From Podila epigama (lineage: Eukaryota; Mortierellomycota; Mortierellomycetes; Mortierellales; Mortierellaceae), in contig JAAAVE010000112.1 of NCBI GenBank assembly GCA_015679605.1, forward strand, positions 4,127 through 29,678: 25,552 nt of DNA. Reading direction: 5' to 3'. Position 1 is the stretch's first letter. The number at the start of each line of letters is the position of its first letter. The notes below the pieces were generated by a model. The model did no database searches. It had not been told where the DNA came from and was given only the letters and a program-made list of their open reading frames with translations. Positions 18,143 to 25,552 of the stretch are shown here, piece after piece. The position numbers were made by a program, and so were the translations under genes.

Positions 18143-19502
18143 CTATTGAGGCAACACTTTTTTGATTTCTGGAAACAAGATAAGATACAATAAGGGAATA
18201 GAGGTACAAATTGTTAGTACTTGGTAAGATACGAAAAGAAACATAAAACACTTTGATATGATACTTTACCAGCAATAATGTTCTCGTAGGCCTTTGTGGC
18301 AGGTGAGTCTGGGTATTCTTCCAGGAACGAAAGTCCTTGGTCGCATGACATGCCTAGAATGAAAGAGATTGATCGATTGTCAGATCTCCACGTTCATCAA
18401 AACTCAAAGAGAAGCGAAACAATAAAAAAAGGTGGAAAACTTACCAATGCGAGGGTCGAGTGGGATACTACCAAGGAACCGGACATTGGTGTCCTCAGCC
18501 ATCTTTCGGGCACCTCCTGTTGTGGGAGCAAAGATGACGCTCTCACCCTTACAGCTCGGACAGACAAAACCAGCCATGTTTTCAACAACGCCAATGATAG
18601 GGATCTTGACCTTGCGACAAAAATCAATCTCCTTGCGAACATCTTGCAGTGCAACCTCTTGTGGTGTCGTAATGAGAATCGCACCCGTAATACCAGACTC
18701 CTTGAGGTATTGTACCACCGACAAGTGTTCATCTGATGTACCCGGAGGTGTATCGACCACCAAGAAATCCAAGTCACCCCAATCCACATCCTTCAAAAAC
18801 TGTTTGATAAGACCATTCTTCTTGGGTCCTCGCCAGATAATCGCATCGTCCGCTTCCTGCAAGATAAATCCAATCGACATCACTCCCAAGTTGTCTGTCA
18901 CATATACGGGTGACCAGCCAGAGTTGCTCTGATGAATCTGTTCGCCGTCAAGGCCAAACATCTTTGGAATCGAGGGCCCACAAATATCAATGTCCATCAC
19001 TCCGACCTGTGTCTCCTCATCGTGTGACAACGCAAACGAAAGTTGTGTGGTAAAACTTGATTTTCCAACACCACCCTTTCCAGAAAGGACCAAAATCTTG
19101 TGCTTTACATTTCCCATGCGGTCGTAAATCAGAGGCAAGTCTATTAGTCAGGTTTTTATTACACATATTACACAGACAAAAAAAAAAAGTGATTAGTCAT
19201 TGCATGTCCGAGAGGTGACATGTAAAAAAAGAGCTTCAAGAGCAGTATGGTTCTCGTAGAGACAAACCTGGGTCAGGTCCTTTGGGAGCAGTGGCACAAA
19301 CTTGTTGGTTGGGGCACCCGTCGCAAGCGCTCGACTTGCCAGCCTGCTCACTTTCAGTGCCCTATTCGTTTTATTGGAAGAGGACCGTTAGGCAGGATCC
19401 ATGAAGTCAGGAATTCATCAATTCTGGAAACTAGTTGGAAACAAGAAAAAAGCATACTGGGCAGTGTTCTGGTGCATTCTCTGGTGCTTTTGTAGGTGCC
19501 AT
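18143..19502 (-). CDS. NBP35: Nbp35/NUBP1, cytosolic Fe-S cluster scaffold P-loop ATPase
   Basis: Five exons join to 314 residues: 19502-19458, 19361-19268, 19140-18445, 18353-18270 and 18168-18143 (TAG). With Cfd1 it builds [4Fe-4S] clusters in the cytosol for nuclear and cytosolic enzymes. The N-terminal ferredoxin-like motif that marks Nbp35 rather than Cfd1 is complete: Cys14, Cys28, Cys31, Cys37 (C-x13-C-x2-C-x5-C). The deviant Walker A is [11 protein letters not shown] (residues 65-75), with [12 protein letters not shown] and [15 protein letters not shown] after it. The C-terminal bridging CPSC is Cys240 and Cys243. Exon 1 ends just after the first Cys. The last exon is 26 nt and codes the final residues. 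The 3' end faces that of the GPR107-like gene with 64 bp between stop codons. Confidence 0.96.
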
Positions 19503-20054
19503 TGTGTATTTGGTTTTATATGGAGAATGAAGTGTAATGCTACTCGGAGACAATGGTGAATGGAAGATTGGAGAAAAAGGGCAAAGTCTGCTCACAGCAA
19601 AAAATAATTCGTGGCGACTGATAAAAAATGTGGGTGGTCACAAGGTGGAAATTTGTCATCTAATCTTTTTTTTTTCCCTCCGATAGCAACCGAGTCTATT
19701 TCTTCATACCACCTCGCTTCAAGTGTCAGCACCCTTTCTCTTGGTCTATCTGTTCAGGTCAGTCATGTCAACGTTATTCTTCATTCTCTTTGTTCTCTGT
19801 TCTCTCCTTCTCGATTTTTCTCTATATATATTTTTTTGTTTTGTTTTGTTTTCATTCTTTTTTTTTAACCGATGATTTGTTTTGCTGTACAATTTGATGC
19901 CAAGGGGCAGGGAAGTGGAATAGCAAGACGACTAAAATGAGTGTCGTCAGTTTGCATTGACGGATTGTAAAATGTGAGGATTGTTTTTTTTTTTCTCCAA
20001 GAAGAAAATAGAAGAAAAAAGAAAAGAAAAAAAAGAAAAAAAAAAAGGAAATTT
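19503..20054. other. Tandem spacer between BET gene 3' end and NBP35 promoter
   Basis: A 552-bp region with the NBP35 promoter and the BET 3' UTR. It has a T-rich stretch (19665-19690, 19800-19865) and an A-rich stretch (19990-20045), complementary in composition. Open frames here look like composition artefacts. Confidence 0.65.
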
Positions 20055-23000
20055 TTAGTCACTGCTACTACCAGAGTCATCACTGTCAGAACCGGATGAA
20101 CTGGAGCTTCCGCTAGAGCTAGAAGAGTGGCCGTCAATCATGCCAAGTTGAGAGCCTAATTTACAAGGAAAGAACAAATATGTCAAAAAAAAAAGGTCGA
20201 CTTGTGGTCCTGTAGATATGGCAATCAAACATGAACGCTAGAACAAAACTACGCCTTCTTGGTCTTTACCTTTACGACGGGAGGGATGGTCAAACTTTTC
20301 GAGTGTCCTCTCAAGTTCAGCCATCTTCTTGTTTGCATCCTCCTCCGAGTACTGGACCTTGACCTTCTTTGCCACAGGTCGCTTGCGCTTCACAGTCGTA
20401 TTCTTCTTGACAAATTGGTAGAGCTTAAAGAGTGTCTTGGGATCAAGAGAGTCCATATCAAGCTCAATCTCTTCTTGGCCGCCATTCTATTGATCGAGTT
20501 GAACGGAAAGCAAGCAGAGTGAGTAAAAACAACAAGAATAATAAGACCAAGGTAAACATACTTCAACGAACTGAACTCCTACCCCTAACCCCTTTACAAA
20601 AGAATAGAGAAAGAATAAAAAACTTACATCCCGCAAGTGAGGCATGCTGTTGTGGATGATCTGTACAACATTGGCAAGCTTCTCGCCCTCGAAGCGGTTG
20701 ATGGCATCACTGAGCTCCTTCTTTTGCTCAAAAGTTATCACCGGAATGTCCTCGTCGCTGCTGGTATATACTGGTTTGTGACGCTTGACGGGGGCCTTCT
20801 TCTTCTCAGGCGCCTTTGATGGTGGGCGAGCCGGTGCCTTGGCGGGTGTCTTTGAGGCAGTCTTTGGCCTGGGTTTCTCGCGTTCCTTTTCCCTCTCCTT
20901 TTCTTTCTCCTGAACGGCAGACTTTGACGCCTTTTTGGCCTTTTCTTTCTTCTTGGTCGCCTTCATCTTATCCAGCTTCTCCGATAAGGTTTTCAAATGT
21001 CTTTCCATCTCAGCGATTTTTTCATCTAGTAAGCAAAAACAATTCAACAAGAAAAGAATAGAAAAGTGAAAAAAAAAATTAGCTTATAAATTCCCCAAAG
21101 GGCCAGAATAGTAAAAATAATAAAAACGACGCATAGAGCGACATACCTGCAGAGTCCTCGTAAGATTCTGAATCTGCGGAAGGAGGATCTTCTACCACGG
21201 GGGGCGTTGGTGGTGGAGGACGCTCAGCCCACTTGTCATTGAATAGTTTCTCCATGCGTCGTCCTAGAACATGGACTGGGGTTCCTGCCGGGTTAAACTT
21301 GAAGCAGTTCCAGAGTACAAGACGAACATCTGCCTCAAACTGAGATGCATTCTCGTATTCATCGCCCTCGAGTTTCTGTCGAATAGTGTAAAGGTCCATT
21401 GGGTTCTTGATGATCTTTGGATAATCTGGAATGTTGAGCTTCACATAGTCCACAGGCTCCATGAAAGGGAACATAAATTCAGCGTTCGACTTTTTCGAAA
21501 ATTCCTTCAAGATTGTGTGACAATATCTCAACTGAGCATCTGATTTCCACTTTGCCGAACCCTTCTTCTTGGTGGCGATTCCAGTTGGGATCTCCTTTGA
21601 GGGTGCATGAATATCACGCTTGGGCCGGCGTTCCTCTGAGGCTTCCCTAGACTGAGCAAAAGCACTGGTCGTCGATGGTGAGGGGATGAATGCTGGGGCA
21701 GATGTTGATGAAAATGGAGAGGAAACCTTGGATTCCTTCTTTTCCTCCTTCTTCACTGGCTCCTTCTTTGCCTTGGGTGTCGGTGGAAGTTTCTTTGTCG
21801 CTTCCTTTGAAACTGGAGACTCCATAGGCTTTGAATTCTCCTTGGGCATGTGAAGCAAAGATTTGTTAAAGGCTGTCTCCAGATTTGAAGCACAGATCGA
21901 CACTGGTGATTCCCGTCCGTTGTACAGGTAGCAGTTGGAGAAGATCAGATTCACGTCCCGCACAAAGTCTTCCACAGTGTCATATTCAACATTGTTAAGC
22001 TTTTGCTCCACAGTCGACAGATCCATTGGGTTCTTTACAATGAGTGGGTAGTCGGGAATCCTGAGAAGAACTGGATCAACAGGATTCAAAAAAGCTGGTG
22101 CATCACGGTTCCTTTTCAGCTGCTTCAGGACAGCTCCACAATACTTGAGTTGCTCCCGAGTCATCGATGCCTTTCGGGTACTGCCAAGGCCATTCAATAA
22201 TGGATCAGTCGTCAGTGGTGGAAGCAATGCTGGTGTCACAGGGGCAGTCATGGGTGCAAGAGGAGCCTGTGGTGGGGCCGCGACAGGTTGCTGAGTCCCT
22301 ACTGGTGCTGCTGGCAAGGTCACTGCTGGGAAAGGCGCGGCTGGCAGAGGTGCAGTTGGCAGAGGTGCTGCTGGCAGAGGTGCTGCTGACAAAGGCGTAG
22401 TTGGTAGAATCGATGTCGGCATCGGTGAGGTTGGCATTGTCGCAACTGGTGCATAGGATGAAAGAGAAGTAGGCTGAGCTGGGACAGGTGTGGTCGTCGT
22501 GACCTGCGCGACTGGTTGCTGAAGAGTGTGCTGCGGCAGAACGGGGTCTGACAATGCCAAGTTGTTTGTAACAGGTGGATTATACATGATCGTGTCAGTC
22601 GCTGCAATAGTCGTCGACAAGGCTGGAGTTGGAACAGATTCTGCAGTGGATTCTGACACGATAGACAGTGTTGGCAGTTCTGGTGCCAAAGGTGTTGTCA
22701 TAATGGGCGCAACAGGATCGACGGGTGCAGTAGGTGCGACAGGTGCGATAGGTTCTTCCAGAAAAGGATTCACAGTCTCTGGAGCCGAAATTGAGGCAGG
22801 TGGTGGTGGGTGTGGTTGGGCTAAAGCATCCGAGATGTGACCGTTGGCTATGGTTGCATTACTAGTGGTGGGCTGGGCGGTGTCCAACGATGGCTAGTCA
22901 CATAAAACAATCGGAGTGAAGAAAGTGGGGAAATATGGACAGACAAAAGGATATTAGTATATGAAATGAAGCATGAGGAGTTTATGAAGTTTTGTGTGTC

Positions 23001-23790
23001 TGTAGTGTTGTAGGTTTGCGTATGTTTCCCTTCTCCAGCCTTTTATGGGTAATGGCTTTTTTAAACAAAAATAATCACTAGTTTTCCTTCCTGCCTGGGG
23101 GGAAAATATGTTGTTTTATGGTACAAAAATCCTGAAGACAGGCAACAGTCTTGGTGCACCACGCAAAATTCACATTTGAAGGGACGGGGGGTTTTATTCA
23201 CAAAAGGGTAGATTACATCGCATTCACGAAAACGAACAGAACTAACCTTTGGGACGTCAATATCATCAGGATTGAGCTGCTCTTGATTCAGCGCCGCAGA
23301 TGCAGGTGCTGGAGCTCGGGTTCCCGATAATACATTGGTCGAAGGCTCGTTGGGTAGGGAATTCGGAACACTCATGTCGCTATCTATCGTCTGTTCTGCT
23401 TTGATATGATCCGAGGATCCATGGTCTGCGCGCACACTGTCCAGCGAAGGCACCAGAGGATGAGACTCAGTAGAAGAGATAGTGGCAGGTGAAGACAGGG
23501 TGTTACTACTGTCGTCGTCCTCCCCTTTGAATCTCTTTAGTAAGCCTTCTTCCGCAGATGACTCCCGAAGAGTGGTTGGGGACAATGTTCTATATTGGAG
23601 TAGAAGTTGAGTGGTGTTTAAGATAATTAATAAGCCATCCTGTTGTCTCGAGGAACATTTCTCGGGAGAGAATTGTTGAGACATGGAAAGTGGCTGTGGA
23701 TGGATGAGGTGTGCTTTACCCGTTAGGCTGTTGTTCAATTTCAGCTTCCTCCAAGGGACGCTTTTTGACGTCCTGGAGCCTTGACATCAT
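20055..23790 (-). CDS. BDF1: BET family double-bromodomain protein (BRD4/Bdf1-like)
   Basis: Six exons join to 958 residues: 23790-23720, 23589-23247, 22893-21147, 21025-20628, 20486-20270 and 20155-20055 (TAA). BET proteins bind acetylated histones and recruit transcription machinery. The N-terminal half is disordered, Ser/Pro/Ala-rich, with LPAAP/LPTAP repeats. Bromodomain 1 is about residues 383-482 (REQLKYCGAVLKQL, IPDYPLIVKNPMDLSTVEQK) with acetyl-lysine Asn463. Bromodomain 2 is about 588-690 (DAQLRYCHTILKEF, IPDYPKIIKNPMDLYTIRQK) with Asn672. A coiled, Lys-rich motif follows (EKIAEMERHLKTLSEKLDKM). The ET domain is about 815-890 (TFEQKKELSDAINRFEGEK, then IELDMDSLDPKTL across the exon 4-5 junction). 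The end is a Ser/Asp-rich tail. Both WPF shelves lack Trp (PAF and MFPF), as in fungal Bdf1. The symbol follows the yeast family. Confidence 0.95.
22260..22420 (-). repeat. Pro-Ala repeats in the BET N-terminal region
   Basis: Roughly 15-bp units encoding LPAAP, LPTAP and similar pentapeptides occur about seven times in succession. They have diverged at the DNA level. They lie about 80 residues before bromodomain 1. Confidence 0.8.
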
Positions 23791-24646
23791 TATATACTGC
23801 GAACGACGCGATTAAAGGGTGTCAAGAACAAATGACTGTCGATAAGAAGTATAGAATAGGCTAGACGGAAAATCCAACGAGCACAGTGATAATTGTAAAG
23901 CGATGGCTAGGATGAATGATACTGTACGCCGCTATATAAGAATAGTGAAAACGAAAAGAATGATAAAGCAAAGAGATTGAAGGAAACAAGAGTGAGAAGT
24001 CGGATGCTAGATGGGGAACAAAGGATGGATGGACGAATTGAATGAATGGATGAATGGATGAATGGATGGATGGATGGATGGATGAAGATGGATGACGATG
24101 GATGGATGAGAATAGATGAGGATAGATGGGATGGATGGATGGATGGATGGACAATTATGAACGATGCAGGTGAGGTGGGCGAATAAGTGAGTGCGGGTGA
24201 AAGAAAAAAAAACAAGCAAAGGCGGGATATGAAAATGTAGGAAGAGTACGGTACGTCAGAGGTAAAGGTCAGCTCCCTATTTGTTTTTTTTTTGTTGTTT
24301 GTGTGTTGTGAAAATGTGAGTTTTTCTGAGTGAAAGGCAGAAAAAGAGAGGGCGATTTTGGGGAAGAAAAGAGGGGTGGGTGGTTGGGTTGTAGGAGGGG
24401 GGGGGAAAAAGACAAAAAAAAAAATTGATTGGGAACAAAAGAGGCGAAATGGCGGCCGCAACTGCTTTTTGGTTTGTTTAGATCAAACTCGTGACTTGAA
24501 TGAGTGGCTTAGCTCAACCGATCAAGAGTTACTTGAACACTCACACACACTACATAAACTCACCTCACTGAAGGGAGAACACGCCTACACCAAGAGTCTG
24601 TCCATTCCCACGGCAACCCACGCTCCTACATCTCACACTCACGCAA
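23791..24646. other. Divergent spacer between BET gene and NDUFAF7
   Basis: An 856-bp head-to-head region holding both promoters. It has a GATG-type minisatellite (about 24022-24152), G-rich and A-rich stretches at 24360-24425, and a NotI site (24454-24461 region). No exon is supported. Confidence 0.6.
24022..24152. repeat. GATG/GGAT tetranucleotide repeat array
   Basis: About 130 bp of GGAT/GATG units, perfect in two blocks (about 24063-24084 and 24130-24151) and broken by GAAG, GACG and AATA variants between. All six frames near it code only repeats such as His-Pro-Ser-Ile. Confidence 0.92.

Positions 24647-25552
<906 letters not shown>

Noticed and set aside
19611-19868. 85-residue plus-strand frame in the NBP35-BET spacer
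   Set aside because: It begins in a promoter region, its C-terminal half is Phe/Ser from T-rich DNA, and it has no motif.
22526-22840. 104-residue open frame on the plus strand opposite the BET N-terminal region
   Set aside because: It is the mirror of Pro/Ala/Val-rich codons, consists of Gly/Ala/Val/Ser runs, and has no splice context of its own.
23907-24461. 184-residue minus-strand frame rich in Ile-His-Pro-Ser
   Set aside because: It is the translation of the GATG array.
24500-24545. tRNA-like D-arm motif (TTAGCTCAACCGATCA)
   Set aside because: No matching T-arm or acceptor stem is found within the needed distance.

Overview
This window is eukaryotic nuclear DNA, most likely from an early-diverging filamentous fungus. 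Mucoromycota or Mortierellomycota would fit, but that is inference. The evidence is intron-dense genes (up to 13 introns, mostly 90-180 nt, GT-AG with T-rich 3' ends), a fungal Zn2Cys6 regulator of the ERT1/AcuK family, a Cdt2 homologue, and simple repeats in the intergenic DNA. I joined exons by hand. For every complete gene except the 7TM receptor, the spliced lengths stay in frame across all junctions and end at a stop codon.

Layout, left to right. (1) The 5' part of a small membrane-anchored protein gene (minus, runs off the left edge). (2) An orphan seven-transmembrane receptor (minus, 2300-806). (3) A 1.6 kb low-complexity divergent spacer. (4) An ERT1/AcuK/Rds2-type zinc-cluster regulator of gluconeogenesis (plus, 3946-6280, 9 exons). 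(5) Mitochondrial ribosomal protein bL28m (plus, 6494-7360). (6) Rgp1, partner of Ric1 in the Golgi Rab6/Ypt6 exchange factor (minus, 11278-7706, 7 exons). (7) Cdt2/DTL, substrate receptor of the CRL4 ubiquitin ligase (minus, 13607-11541). (8) U2AF1, the small U2AF splicing subunit (minus, 14840-13958). (9) A GPR107/PTM1-type GOLD-domain seven-transmembrane protein (plus, 15381-18078, 14 exons). (10) Nbp35/NUBP1, a cytosolic Fe-S scaffold ATPase (minus, 19502-18143). (11) A full-length BET double-bromodomain protein (minus, 23790-20055). (12) The 5' part of NDUFAF7/MidA, a mitochondrial complex I assembly methyltransferase (plus, from 24647, runs off the right edge).

The genes are conserved housekeeping functions: Golgi trafficking (Rgp1, GPR107-like), chromatin and cell cycle (BET, Cdt2), splicing (U2AF1), mitochondrion and Fe-S (bL28m, Nbp35, NDUFAF7), and carbon control (ERT1-like). 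I see no operon-like logic, mobile element, virus, CRISPR array, rRNA or convincing tRNA. I did not find a new multi-gene system. The most unusual signals are in gene architecture. There are two GC-AG introns in one gene, and a 42-nt microexon that carries half of a zinc cluster. Rgp1 has all six introns in phase 1. The GPR107-like gene has a 49-nt exon between two extremely short introns. The bL28m intron has complementary A and T tracts.
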